Shown here one piece after another: positions 1 through 9,855 of a stretch of 64,000 nucleotides of DNA. This DNA comes from DASSUW01 sp963803335 (lineage in GTDB: Bacteria > Actinomycetota > Thermoleophilia > Solirubrobacterales > Solirubrobacteraceae). Each line of letters begins with the position of its first letter. Within the stretch, counting starts at the first letter, position 1. A program made the position numbers and the translations under genes. The notes below the pieces were generated by a model that did no database searches, was not told the origin of the DNA, and saw nothing but the letters and a program-made list of their open reading frames with translations. The stretch is from assembly GCA_963803335.1 (NCBI GenBank), contig CAWDME010000011.1:186001-250000 (forward strand), written 5' to 3'.

Positions 1-1
1 A

Positions 2-2287
2 CCCGAGGTCGAGGCGGCCGGTGGCACGATTGCACCGATCGCGTCCAACTCGGCCAAGATCTTCGGCCGTGACGGCAAGCCCGTCGGCTCCGGCGACGCG
101 CCGCAGTTCGGCCTCGGCAACGACGCGTCACTGCCGCAGTTCAGCGCGCTCAAGCTCAAGACGGGCCAGTGGCCCCAGGGGCCCGGGCAGGTCGCCCTGG
201 ACGCCGACACGGCGGCCGGCCAGAAGTTCAAGGTAGGCGACACGGTCACCGTGGCAACGCTCGGCGCCAAGCACCGCTATGACGTGACCGGGATTGCCAC
301 CTTCGGAGGCGTCGACTCGCTCGGCGGCGCGACGATCGCGATCTGGGACCTGCCCACCGCCCAAAAGCTGCTCGACAAAGAAGGCCAGTTCGACAGCATC
401 TCGATCGCCGCCAAGAACGGCACCTCGCCGGCCGAGCTCGTCCGCGCCGTCCAGCCGCTGGTCCCCGCGAGCCTGGAGGTCAAGGACGCCGAGCAGCAGG
501 CCGCGGCCGACGCCAAGGACACCAACGTCATCGTCAACGCGATCCGCTACTTCCTGCTGGGCTTCGGCGGGATCGCACTGTTCGTGGGCGCGTTCGTGAT
601 CTTCAACACCCTGTCGATCACCGTCGCCCAGCGCACACGTGAGTTCGCCACGCTGCGGACGCTCGGGGCCTCGCGCAAGCAGGTCATGCGCTCCGTCGTG
701 ATCGAAGGCGTCGTGATCGGGCTGCTGGCCTCGGTGATCGGGCTGTTCGCCGGGTTCGGGCTCGCCAAGCTGCTGACCGCGCTCGGCGGCGACCTGCCGG
801 AGGCGGGGATGGTGTTCGCGCTGCGGACGGTCCTGGTCTCGCTCGCGCTCGGCACCGTGATCACTGTGCTGGCGAGCGTCGTGCCGGCCCGCCGCGCCAC
901 GCGGGTGCCGCCGATCGCGGCGGTCCGCGAGGGCTCGACGCTCCCGCCCTCGCGCTTCGCCGCCCACTCGCTCAAGACGGCCGTGGTCGTGATCGCGGCG
1001 TCCGTGGCCGCCATCTGCGTCGGGATCTTCGCGAGCGGGATCGCCACGCTGGCGGTCGTCCTGCTGCTCGTCTTGGGGATCCTGGGGCTGTTCGTGGGCG
1101 TGGCCTTCGCGGCCCCGCACATGGTCGAGCCGCTGACCCGCCTGGTGGGCTGGCCGGCACGCCGCAGCGGCGGCGTCGCCGGCGAGCTCGCCAACGCGAA
1201 CTCCGTGCGCAACCCCAGCCGCACCGCCTCGACCGCCGCCGCGCTGATGATCGGACTCACCCTCGTGACCGTCGTCGCGGTGCTGGGCGCCGGCATGCGC
1301 AACACGGTCGAGTCGGCCGTGACCGACCAGGTCAACGCCGCCTACATTGTCGACGGCAGCGACGGCGAGCCATTCGAGGCCGCCGAGGGCGACGCCCTCG
1401 CACGCGTGCCCGGGGTGAACACCGCCTCGAACGTCCGCTTCGACAAGGCGCTCGTCGGCGGCGAGGAGAAGGCCGTCACGGGCGTAGACCCGGCGACGAT
1501 CGCGCGCTTCTACCGATTCGACTGGACCGACGGGTCCGACGCGACCGTTGCGCAGCTCGGCGCCGATGGCGCGCTCGTGACGCAGACGTACGCCGACGAC
1601 CAGGACCTCGCGGTCGGCGACCCGCTGTCGATCCAGACCGCGTCCGGCGACAAGCTCAGAGTCGTCGTTCGAGGCATCTACGACCCGCCCGAGATCGAGC
1701 AGATGCTCGGCCCGATCAGCATCAGCAAGCAGGCGTTCGACAAGGTGTTCCCGCAGCCGAAGAACCTGTTCACGTTCCTCGATGCCGGAGCGGACGCCAA
1801 CCCGGCGCTGGTCACGGCGTCAGCGGCCTTCAGCGACGCCCAGGTACACACCGGCGCCGCCTTCGCGAACGACTACACGGAGGGGTTTGCCAGCTTCCTG
1901 AACTTCCTCTACGTGCTCCTGGCGTTCTCGGTCGTCGTGAGTCTGTTCGGGATGGTGAACACGCTCGTGCTCAGCGTGTTCGAGCGCACACGGGAGCTGG
2001 GGATGTTGCGGACGATCGGCATGACCCGGCGGCAGGCGCGCCGGATGATCCGCCACGAGAGCGTCATCACGGCGCTGATCGGCGCCGCTCTGGGACTCCC
2101 GCTCGGCATCTTCCTCGCGGGGCTGGTGACCCAGGCGCTGTCGAAGTACGACATCGCGTTCTCGATCCCGATCCCCGAGCTCGTCGCCTTCACCGTGGTC
2201 GCCATCCTCGCCGGCCTGGCGGCGGCGATCATGCCGGCCCGCCGCGCCTCGCGGCTGAACGTCCTGGACGCGCTGCACTACGAATGA
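2..2287 (+). CDS. ABC transporter permease, MacB/FtsX type (5' end outside window)
   Basis: The frame is open from the first bases of the window, so the N-terminus is missing; about 761 residues are visible. The visible part starts in an extracytoplasmic MacB-like region, followed by an FtsX domain (around base 560-920) with the pattern FNTLSITVAQRTREFATLRTLGAS-type, more membrane segments, a second periplasmic-type domain and a second FtsX core near base 1900-2280 containing FERTRELGMLRTIGMTRRQ. Two FtsX cores in one chain are typical of actinobacterial permeases of about 850 residues that work with a separate ATPase, presumably encoded upstream. Substrate is unknown; lipid, peptide or drug export are known roles of the family. 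The stop overlaps the next start as ATGA, so the two genes are probably co-translated. Confidence 0.93.
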   Translation, partial: PEVEAAGGTIAPIASNSAKIFGRDGKPVGSGDAPQFGLGNDASLPQFSALKLKTGQWPQGPGQVALDADTAAGQKFKVGDTVTVATLGAKHRYDVTGIATFGGVDSLGGATIAIWDLPTAQKLLDKEGQFDSISIAAKNGTSPAELVRAVQPLVPASLEVKDAEQQAAADAKDTNVIVNAIRYFLLGFGGIALFVGAFVIFNTLSITVAQRTREFATLRTLGASRKQVMRSVVIEGVVIGLLASVIGLFAGFGLAKLLTALGGDLPEAGMVFALRTVLVSLALGTVITVLASVVPARRATRVPPIAAVREGSTLPPSRFAAHSLKTAVVVIAASVAAICVGIFASGIATLAVVLLLVLGILGLFVGVAFAAPHMVEPLTRLVGWPARRSGGVAGELANANSVRNPSRTASTAAALMIGLTLVTVVAVLGAGMRNTVESAVTDQVNAAYIVDGSDGEPFEAAEGDALARVPGVNTASNVRFDKALVGGEEKAVTGVDPATIARFYRFDWTDGSDATVAQLGADGALVTQTYADDQDLAVGDPLSIQTASGDKLRVVVRGIYDPPEIEQMLGPISISKQAFDKVFPQPKNLFTFLDAGADANPALVTASAAFSDAQVHTGAAFANDYTEGFASFLNFLYVLLAFSVVVSLFGMVNTLVLSVFERTRELGMLRTIGMTRRQARRMIRHESVITALIGAALGLPLGIFLAGLVTQALSKYDIAFSIPIPELVAFTVVAILAGLAAAIMPARRASRLNVLDALHYE

Positions 2288-3237
2288 CCCGCGAGACCAC
2301 CGGCCCGGCCTGGGACTGCATCATCGTCGGCGCAGGACCCGCCGGTCTCAACGCCGCGCTCGTCCTCGGCCGCGCGCGCTGGCGCGTCCTCGTCCTCGAC
2401 AATGGCGCGCCGCGCAACTACGCAACCCGCGAGATGCACGGCGTGCTCGGCCACGACGGGCTGGACCCCGCGGAGCTGCGTGCCCGCGGCCGCGCCGAGC
2501 TGGCGCGCTACGGCGTCCAGGTCGTGACCCTCGAGGTGCAGGACGCGGGCGTGTTCGACGGCGCCGTTCGGGTCACGTGCCCTGGTCGTACCGAACAGGC
2601 GCGTACGGTTCTCCTTGCCACCGGGATGCTCGACGAGCTCCCGGACATTCCCGGCTTCACCGATGTGTGGGGAACCAGCGCGCACACTTGCCCGTACTGC
2701 GACGGCTTCGAGCACCGCGACGAGCGCCTCGCCGTCCTCGCCGCCGGCGACCGCGGCGAGCACCTCGCGGTGCTGCTGCGCCAATGGTCAGACGACGTCG
2801 TCCTCCTCACCAATGGCCCGCACAACCTCGCGACCGACCAACTCGCGCGTGTGCAGGCGGTCGGCATCCCCGTCATTGAGACACCCGTCGCCGGGCTAGA
2901 CAGCCACGACGGGCGCCTGCGCCGCGTCCGGCTCGGCGACGGCCAGACGCTCGACCGCGACGCGCTGTTCTTCTACGTCGGCTGGCGGCTACGCAACGAC
3001 ATCGCCCGCACACTCGGCTGCGAGCTGCGCGACGACGGCTCGATCGCCGTCGACGCCAACCAGGCGACGAGCATCGACCGCGTCTACGCCGCCGGCAACT
3101 GCTGCGACCCCCGGGCGCTGGTGCCAACAGCCGCCGGCAGCGGAACCACCGCTGCGGTCGCCATCAACGCCCGATTGTCCTTCGAGGACGCCAACCGCGC
3201 CGTCACTCAGGCCTCGACAACCTCCCGCAGCCTCTGA
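2284..3237 (+). CDS. Thioredoxin-reductase-like FAD-dependent disulfide oxidoreductase
   Basis: A 317-residue flavoprotein of the thioredoxin reductase superfamily. The FAD-binding GAGPAGLNAAL motif is at residues 16-26, a redox-active CPYC at 136-139 and a C-terminal FAD motif (AGNCCDP) near 275. The second nucleotide-binding region around residues 151-165 reads LAAGDRGEH rather than the GGGxSA of NADPH-dependent thioredoxin reductases, and no HRR motif follows. Such a degenerate site is known from GliT/HlmI-type dithiol oxidases and from reductases that do not use NADPH, so oxidase activity on a small dithiol is possible. It overlaps the upstream permease gene by 4 bases, which suggests a linked role, although the substrate cannot be named. 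No thioredoxin gene lies nearby. Confidence 0.85.
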   Translation: MTRETTGPAWDCIIVGAGPAGLNAALVLGRARWRVLVLDNGAPRNYATREMHGVLGHDGLDPAELRARGRAELARYGVQVVTLEVQDAGVFDGAVRVTCPGRTEQARTVLLATGMLDELPDIPGFTDVWGTSAHTCPYCDGFEHRDERLAVLAAGDRGEHLAVLLRQWSDDVVLLTNGPHNLATDQLARVQAVGIPVIETPVAGLDSHDGRLRRVRLGDGQTLDRDALFFYVGWRLRNDIARTLGCELRDDGSIAVDANQATSIDRVYAAGNCCDPRALVPTAAGSGTTAAVAINARLSFEDANRAVTQASTTSRSL

Positions 3238-3271
3238 GGCACCACCAACCGCCTGAAGGTAGGCGTAGGGG

Positions 3272-4117
3272 CTAGTGCGCGGCGGCGACCGCGCCCGCGG
3301 GGGCGGCCGCGGCCGAGTCGCCCTCGCGGTCGACGGTCAGCCGGTGGGCGAGGAAGACCGGGATCGCCGAGAGCGCGATCATCAGCACGCCGACCACGTT
3401 GACGATCGGCAGCTGGTTCGGGCGCGAGAGGTTGGAGAGGATCCAGATCGGCAGCGTCTCCTGCTGGCCGGCCGTGAACGTCGTGACGATCACCTCGTCG
3501 AACGACAGGGCGAACGCCAGCAACGCGCCCGCCACCATCGCCGACCGCAGCGACGGCAGCGTCACGAGCCGGAACGTCTGCCAAGTGTTGGCGCCGAGGT
3601 CGGCCGACGCCTCCTCGTACGACGTCGACAATCGCCGCAACCGCGCGATCGTGTTGTTGTAGATCACGACGATGCAGAACGTGGCGTGCCCCACGATCAC
3701 CGTGAACAGGCCGAGCCCGACGCCGAATGGCGTCAGCACCTCGCGGAACGTCGCGTTCAGTGCCATGCCGGTGACGATGCCGGGCAGTGCGATCGGGAGC
3801 ACCACGAGGAACGAGATCGTCTCGCGGCCGAAGAAGCGGTAGCGGGCGACGGCGAGCGACGCGAGCGTGCCGAGCAGGAGCGCGATCAGGGTGGCGCCGG
3901 TCGCCGCCTTCACGGAGGTGAACAGCGCGTCGCGCACGCCGTGGTTGTGGAACGCCCGGTTGAACCACTCGAACGTCAGCCCCGGGATCGGCCACTTGAG
4001 CGTCCGCCGCGAGTTGAACGCGTACAGCAGGATCACCGCCAGCGGCACGTAGAGGAACGCCATCGTGATGCCGGTCCCGATCCGCAGCAGCGTGCGCGCG
4101 CCTCGCGAGAGATGCAT
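3272..4117 (-). CDS. potC: Polyamine-type ABC transporter permease (PotC-like)
   Basis: A 281-residue inner-membrane permease with about six hydrophobic segments. It carries the binding-protein-dependent transport loop (EEASADLGANTWQTFRLVTLP, residues about 185-205) that docks onto the ATPase. Sequence style (LPIALPGIVTGMALN; SFDEVIVTTF) matches PotC of spermidine/putrescine importers, which normally has 260-280 residues. It is the last gene of a four-gene minus-strand operon in the order ATPase, binding protein, PotB-like and PotC-like, and its start touches the stop of the PotB-like gene at base 4117. The 34 bases to the convergent flavoenzyme gene show no clear terminator. True substrate could be a polyamine or another small cation or amino acid. 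Confidence 0.92.
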   Translation of the reverse strand: MHLSRGARTLLRIGTGITMAFLYVPLAVILLYAFNSRRTLKWPIPGLTFEWFNRAFHNHGVRDALFTSVKAATGATLIALLLGTLASLAVARYRFFGRETISFLVVLPIALPGIVTGMALNATFREVLTPFGVGLGLFTVIVGHATFCIVVIYNNTIARLRRLSTSYEEASADLGANTWQTFRLVTLPSLRSAMVAGALLAFALSFDEVIVTTFTAGQQETLPIWILSNLSRPNQLPIVNVVGVLMIALSAIPVFLAHRLTVDREGDSAAAAPAGAVAAAH

Positions 4118-4995
4118 CAGAGCGACTCGAAGGCGCCCAGGCGCCGGGCGCCGAGCAGGTAGAGGATCATGATGATCACCGGCACGGTCGCGAACGCGGC
4201 GGCGAGCGGGAGGTTGTTCGCGATGCCGACGTTCGTGTAGACGACGTTGCCGATGAACTGCGTGCTGGAGACGATCTGCGGCGTGATGTAGTCGCCGAGC
4301 GTGAGCGAGAACGTGAAGATCGAGCCGGCGATGACGGCCGGGAGCGCCAGCGGCAGGATCACGCGCCGGAACGTCAGCCCGGCGCCGGCCCCGAGATCAC
4401 CGGACGCGTCGAGCAGCGAGGCGGGGATGCGCTCCAGCCCGGCGTAGATCGGCAGGATCATGTACGGGAGCCAGAGGTACGAGAAGACCAGCCAGGTGGC
4501 GACGTTCCCGAACCCCGGGCCGTGCAGGCCGAACGGGCTGAGCGCCCAGTTCAGGATCCCGTCCTCGGCCAGGATGATGCGCCAGGTGTAGACCTTCACC
4601 AGGTACGACGACCACAGCGGCATCACGACCGCGATCACGAGCAGCGCCCGCATCCGCGGCCCGGCAACCTTCGCCATGTAGAACGCGACCGGGAACGCCA
4701 GCAACGCATCGGTCACCGTCACCGCGGCCGCGATCAGCACCGTCCGCAGCACGATCGAGCGGTAGACGGGCTCGCGGACGAGCGTCTCGAAGTTCTGGAT
4801 GCCGTAGCTGTGGACGACCTTGCCGGAGAACGTGTCGAGCTGCCAGAACGCGGCCAGGAACAGCACGGCCAGCGAGCCCAGGTAGGCGATCACCAGCCAG
4901 CCGATCGGCCCCGCCAGCAGCAGCGAGAGCTGCAGGCGGGGCCGACGCCAGAGCGTTGCCGCTAACCCTTGATTTCCGTCCACGCCTGGACCCAC
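4117..4995 (-). CDS. potB: Polyamine-type ABC transporter permease (PotB-like)
   Basis: A 292-residue permease with an N-terminal membrane segment (GWLVIAYLGSLAVLFLAAFW, near residues 33-52), then a further five or so segments and the conserved EAA-type loop (DASGDLGAGAGLTFRRVILP, near 205-224). This matches PotB, the partner of PotC in spermidine/putrescine importers. The start is uncertain: the ATG at 4995 lies 34 bases inside the upstream binding-protein gene, and an in-frame GTG at 4983 would give a shorter overlap of 22 bases. Either way the gene is translationally coupled to the binding-protein gene. Confidence 0.9.
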   Translation of the reverse strand: MGPGVDGNQGLAATLWRRPRLQLSLLLAGPIGWLVIAYLGSLAVLFLAAFWQLDTFSGKVVHSYGIQNFETLVREPVYRSIVLRTVLIAAAVTVTDALLAFPVAFYMAKVAGPRMRALLVIAVVMPLWSSYLVKVYTWRIILAEDGILNWALSPFGLHGPGFGNVATWLVFSYLWLPYMILPIYAGLERIPASLLDASGDLGAGAGLTFRRVILPLALPAVIAGSIFTFSLTLGDYITPQIVSSTQFIGNVVYTNVGIANNLPLAAAFATVPVIIMILYLLGARRLGAFESL

Positions 4996-6154
4996 TCGGA
5001 GTAGTCCTTGCAGACGGCTCCGCGATCATCACCGCAGTCCTTCGTCGGCGTCGTCCAGTAGGACACCTTCGAGAAGTAGTTCTCGTCGTCGGCGTGGAAG
5101 ATCTTGCAGTGATTGGGGTCGGCGGTCTCCTGACACGACTTCGCGTTGGCCGGCGCCTCCCCGAACCACTCCGCCACCTGGGCGTTCGCCTTCGGCGAGA
5201 TGATGTGGTTCATCCACATGTACATGCAGTTCGGGTGCTTGGCCTTGGAGGCGATCATCCAGGTGTCCGACCACCCGGTGGCGCCCTCCTTGGGCAGGAT
5301 CGTCTTCACCGGCACCTTGTCGGCGTCGAGCAGGTTCGCAATCACCTGCCACGTCGTGCCGAGCACGGAGTCGCCGCTCGTGAACGCCGCCTGCTCCTTG
5401 GTGTAGTCCGACCAGTACTCGCCAACGATCCCGCGCTGCTGCTTGAGCAGGTCGACCGACGCCTGGAACTGCTTGTCGTCGAGCTCGTACGGGTTGGTGA
5501 TCTTCAGGTCCGGCTGCGTCGACTTGAGGTACAGCGCCGCGTCCGCGATGTAGATCGGGTTGTCGTACGCCGTCACCTTGCCCTTGTAGGGCGAGTTCGC
5601 GTCGAACACCGCGCCCCACGAGTCCGGCGCGGACTCGACCTTGTCCGAGCGCCACATCAGCAGGTTCGCGCCACGGCCGTGCGGGATGCCGTACGGCTTG
5701 CCGTCCACGCTGTTCCACGGCTTGTTCTTCAGGCCCTCGAACACGTCCGCGTAGTTGGGGACCAGGTCCGTGTTCACCGGCGCGACGTCGCCGCCGGCGA
5801 TCAGTCGCAGCGTCGCGTCGCCCGAGGCCGACACGCCGTCGTACTGACCCGTCCGCATCAGCGTGACCATCTCGTCCGACGTGTTGCCGATCTTCGTCTT
5901 GACCTGGCACCCGGTGTCCTTCTCGAAGTCCGACACCCAGTCGACCTTCGGGTCGGTCGACCCGTCCTCGACGTAGCCGGCCCAGGCGATCAGGTCGACC
6001 TCGCCCTCGCCGGCGCCGAGCTTGGTGAGCGCCTTCGGGCCCTCGGGCGCCTTGACGCTGCCGCTTGACGACCCACCGGAGTCGTCGCCGCCACAGCCGA
6101 CCACCACGGCCATGGCGCTCGTGACCGCGACCAGCGCGATCAATCTCGCGTACC

Positions 6155-6158
<4 letters not shown>
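4962..6158 (-). CDS. potD: Extracellular polyamine-binding lipoprotein (PotD-like)
   Basis: A 398-residue solute-binding protein. The GTG at 6158 is preferred over the ATG at 6206 because a good ribosome site (GAGGAGGG) ends a few bases upstream and because the GTG overlaps the ATPase stop as GTGA. From that start the protein has a lipoprotein signal: hydrophobic stretch, then VVVGC with the lipid-modified Cys22, followed by a Gly/Ser/Asp linker. The mature part resembles PotD-type proteins (DLIAWAGYVEDGST; TSDEMVTLMRTGQYDGVSAS; YWTTPT). It should capture the substrate outside the membrane and deliver it to the PotB/PotC-like channel. Confidence 0.92.
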
Positions 6159-7168
<1,010 letters not shown>

Positions 7169-7396
7169 CTTGGCGGCACCCTAATGCCGAATCGTCCAAA
7201 AGGTTTGGAGCACGAGCCAACGCGTGGTTGTCCCCGGCGGCGGATACCGGGCCGGGCGCTGATCCGCCGCGCGCTCGTCTCGCCCTGCTCGTCTGCTCGC
7301 GGGGGAGCTCGCGACCGCTCACGCTGGAGCGCACCGGCCGGTTCGGGGAGCAGCCCGCGGGGATGGACGCCGTCGTAGTCGCTGACGAGCGGGTGG
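7169..7396. other. Gap upstream of the polyamine-type operon
   Basis: This 228-base region separates the TTG start of the ATPase gene from the end of the MMPL gene, both on the minus strand. I see no gene or clear terminator; it must carry the promoter of the four-gene ABC operon. Confidence 0.4.
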
Positions 7397-9466
7397 CTAC
7401 TCGGCGCGCGCCTTTGCCCTCGACAGCCGCGATGGCCACCACACGCGCCGGCCGAGGTCGATCACGAGCGCGGGCACGATCACCGAGCGCACGACGAAGG
7501 TGTCGAGCAAGACGCCGAAGGCGACGATGAAGCCGATCTCGGTCAGCACGACGAGGGGGAGGACGGCGAGCGCGCCGAAGGTGCCGGCGAGCACAATGCC
7601 GGCGCCGGTGATGACGGCGCCGGTCACCGCCAGGCCGCGCAACGTGCCCTCGCGCGTGCCGTGCCTGATCGCCTCCTCGCGCACGCGCGCCATCAGGAAA
7701 ATGTTGTAGTCGATCCCCAGTGCGACCAGGAAGACGAAGCACAGCAGCGGCAGAGCGGGATCGACGCCGGGGAAGCCGAAGATCGCGTCGGAGACAAACA
7801 CGCCGAAGCCGAGCGCGGCGGCGAAGCTCAGGATCACGGAGAGGATCAGCAGCAGCGGTGCGAGCAGCGCGCGCAGCAGGACCGCGAGGATGATGAAGAC
7901 GACGACGAGCGTGAGCGGCATGATCACGCGGTTGTCGCGCGTCGCGGACTGACGCAGGTCGTACTCTTGCGTCGTCGGGCCGCCGACCAGCGTGCCCTCG
8001 CCGCCGGCCTGCTTGGCGACGCGGCGCAGCTCCGGCACCTGCGCGAGCGTCTCGGTGTTATAGGGGGCGCCGACGAGCGTGACGCTCAACCGCGCGCCCG
8101 GCGGACCCTCGATCGGGTCGCTGACCTGGCTCACGAGGTCCTTGCGCGCGGCCAGGGCGTCCGCCACCGCTTGTGCACGCCCGGGATCGCGCACCACGAC
8201 GTCGGTCGGCGCCGACGCGCCCGCCGGGAAGTTGCGTGCGAGGATCTTCTGTCCCTGGACCGAGTCGACCTCGCCGCGGAACGAGTTGCCGCTGGTCAGC
8301 CCGGTGTCGAGGTTCACCAGGTTGGCGGCGAGCAAAGCCAGCACGAGCGAGCCGGTGATCCACACCACGCGCGGGCGAATCGCCACACGGTCGCCGACCC
8401 GGCGCCAGAAGCCGTGCGTCTCGTCGACACCCGCCTCGCCGAGGTGCGGGATCCGCGGCCAGAACCACCTGGGCCCGCAGATCGTCAGCGCCGCGGGCAG
8501 CATGGTCAGCATCGAGATCATGGCGAGCCCGACGCCCATCGCGCCGATCGGGCCGAGGCCGGCGGTGCCGTTGACCTCGGCGACGCTGAGCGTGAGCAGC
8601 GCGGCGATGACGGTCAGGCCGGAGGCAAGGATCGCCGGGCCGGCGCTGCGCAGCGCGATCGCCATCGCCTCGTGCTTGTCCTCGTGGCGGCGCAGCTCCT
8701 CGCGGTAGCGCGACACGAGCAGCAGCGCGTAGTCGGTGCCGGCGCCGAACACGAGCACGGGCAGGATGCCGCCGGACTGCCCGTTGATCGTCACGCCCGC
8801 CTCGGCCAGCAGGTAACCCAGTCCGCGCGACGCGCCCTCGGCGAGCAGCACGGTGAAAAAGGGGATGATCCAGAAGATCGGCGAGCGGTAGATGACGATC
8901 AGCAGGACCAGGACGATCAGCGCCGCGACCAGCAGCAGCGAGCCGTTGATGTTCGCGAACACCTTGATCGCATCGAGGCTGTAGCCCGCCGGACCGGTTA
9001 CCTTCACCGACAGACCGTCCGACGACTCGCCAGTGCGGTCGCGGATCGACTGGACGGCGTCCTGGAAGAGGTCGCTTTGTCCGTCGCCGGGCGCGACCGG
9101 CTGCACGACGATCGCCGCGCGGCCGTTGGGCGAGAACGCCGGCGGCCGCGCCTCGCCCACCAGCGGCCGGCGGTCGGCGTTGAGCTTGGTCACCGTTTCC
9201 GCGATCCGCTGCTTGTCGGCGCCGGTGAGGCCGGTGGCGCGCTCGTACACGATGACCGCGGGCGCGATCTCGCCGCCCGGGAAGCGCTCGATCTCCTTGA
9301 GCGCCTTGACGGACTCAGCGCTCCCCGGGAGGAACGAGGACGTCTCGTTCTTCTGCGCCTGCTCGAACTTGCCGCCCTGACTCGCGAACGCCGAGAACAC
9401 GACGAGCGTGACGACGAAGACGATCCACTTCGAGACACGGCCGGCGGGCACGGTGAAGAGATTCAT
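7397..9466 (-). CDS. MMPL/RND-family membrane transporter
   Basis: A 689-residue member of the MMPL branch of the RND superfamily, with two repeats of one membrane helix, a large extracytoplasmic loop and a five-helix block. The family signatures are visible in both halves: GTDYALLLVSRYREELRR near residue 245 and GIDYNIFLMARVREEAIRHG near 590. In actinobacteria such proteins export lipids or drugs using the proton gradient; the substrate here is unknown. An ATG at 9481 is also in frame, but the ATG at 9466 is favoured because it forms an ATGA overlap with the stop of the small upstream reading frame and has GAGG just before it. Length fits the short (about 700-residue) MMPL class. Confidence 0.92.
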   Translation of the reverse strand: MNLFTVPAGRVSKWIVFVVTLVVFSAFASQGGKFEQAQKNETSSFLPGSAESVKALKEIERFPGGEIAPAVIVYERATGLTGADKQRIAETVTKLNADRRPLVGEARPPAFSPNGRAAIVVQPVAPGDGQSDLFQDAVQSIRDRTGESSDGLSVKVTGPAGYSLDAIKVFANINGSLLLVAALIVLVLLIVIYRSPIFWIIPFFTVLLAEGASRGLGYLLAEAGVTINGQSGGILPVLVFGAGTDYALLLVSRYREELRRHEDKHEAMAIALRSAGPAILASGLTVIAALLTLSVAEVNGTAGLGPIGAMGVGLAMISMLTMLPAALTICGPRWFWPRIPHLGEAGVDETHGFWRRVGDRVAIRPRVVWITGSLVLALLAANLVNLDTGLTSGNSFRGEVDSVQGQKILARNFPAGASAPTDVVVRDPGRAQAVADALAARKDLVSQVSDPIEGPPGARLSVTLVGAPYNTETLAQVPELRRVAKQAGGEGTLVGGPTTQEYDLRQSATRDNRVIMPLTLVVVFIILAVLLRALLAPLLLILSVILSFAAALGFGVFVSDAIFGFPGVDPALPLLCFVFLVALGIDYNIFLMARVREEAIRHGTREGTLRGLAVTGAVITGAGIVLAGTFGALAVLPLVVLTEIGFIVAFGVLLDTFVVRSVIVPALVIDLGRRVWWPSRLSRAKARAE

Positions 9467-9669
9467 GAGGCCTCGTGGCATTGGATCCTGGCAGTACGGC
9501 GGAGCGCCGACCGCCTCCGTCGTTCTGGGGTGCTTTCCCCGCGTGCGCGCCGCGCGGCGTCGCCGAAGCTCGTAAGCACGAACGGCTGCAGGCGCCGGAT
9601 GCGGTCGCCGGCCGCCGCCCCCGTGCGCTTGCTCAACTCGCCGATCCGTATGGCAGGGCTGCTCGCCAT
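9463..9669 (-). pseudogene. Stub of a MerR-like regulator upstream of the MMPL gene
   Basis: A 68-codon frame starts MASSPAIRIGELSKRTGA, which matches the first helices of MerR-family DNA-binding domains (consensus RIGELA-RTG). The following GDRIRRLQ could still be the recognition region, but the wing and the rest of a MerR protein (normally over 110 residues) are absent; the remainder is Arg-rich and unrelated. The stop overlaps the MMPL start (ATGA), so the ends of an ancestral regulator-exporter pair seem to be kept while the middle is lost. It could also be a genuine small protein or an assembly defect. Identification rests on a short stretch of residues. Confidence 0.45.
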
Positions 9670-9677
9670 GGACTTAC

Positions 9678-9774
9678 TGTACACGATTTAGACGAGAGTT
9701 AGACATTTGCTTGACAGAGGGCGTTCGGGTCCGTACCGTGCATCGTTGTACAGATCCTCTACGAAGCCTGTACA
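9678..9774. promoter_or_regulatory. Divergent promoter region with three TGTACA palindromes
   Basis: The region between the minus-strand MerR stub/MMPL pair and the plus-strand fasciclin gene contains the 6-base palindrome TGTACA at 9678-9683, 9747-9752 and 9769-9774; the last two are exactly 22 bases apart. On the plus strand TTGACA (9711-9716) is followed after 17 bases by TACCGT (9734-9739), a plausible promoter whose start site would lie next to the second palindrome. TTAGAC also occurs twice in direct repeat, 11 bases apart, at about 9688-9704. The arrangement suggests operators for a regulator, but the protein is not identified. Confidence 0.4.
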
Positions 9775-9855
9775 TAGCCAGTGCCTCTGGCTCGGTACAC
9801 CGGGACGGGGCAGTCACGCGGTCGGCTTGGGGCCGCTGAACAGAAAGGGTCTCCC

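Noticed and set aside
128..1120. A long minus-strand frame of about 330 codons inside the permease gene
   Set aside because: Its product is Arg/Asp/Gly/His-rich without any motif, and it is the mirror of the GC-rich codon pattern of the real gene. The same holds for most long antisense frames in the window.
7661..9691. A 676-codon plus-strand frame opposite the MMPL gene
   Set aside because: The MMPL gene has clear family motifs on the other strand; the antisense product is low-complexity and has no recognisable domain.
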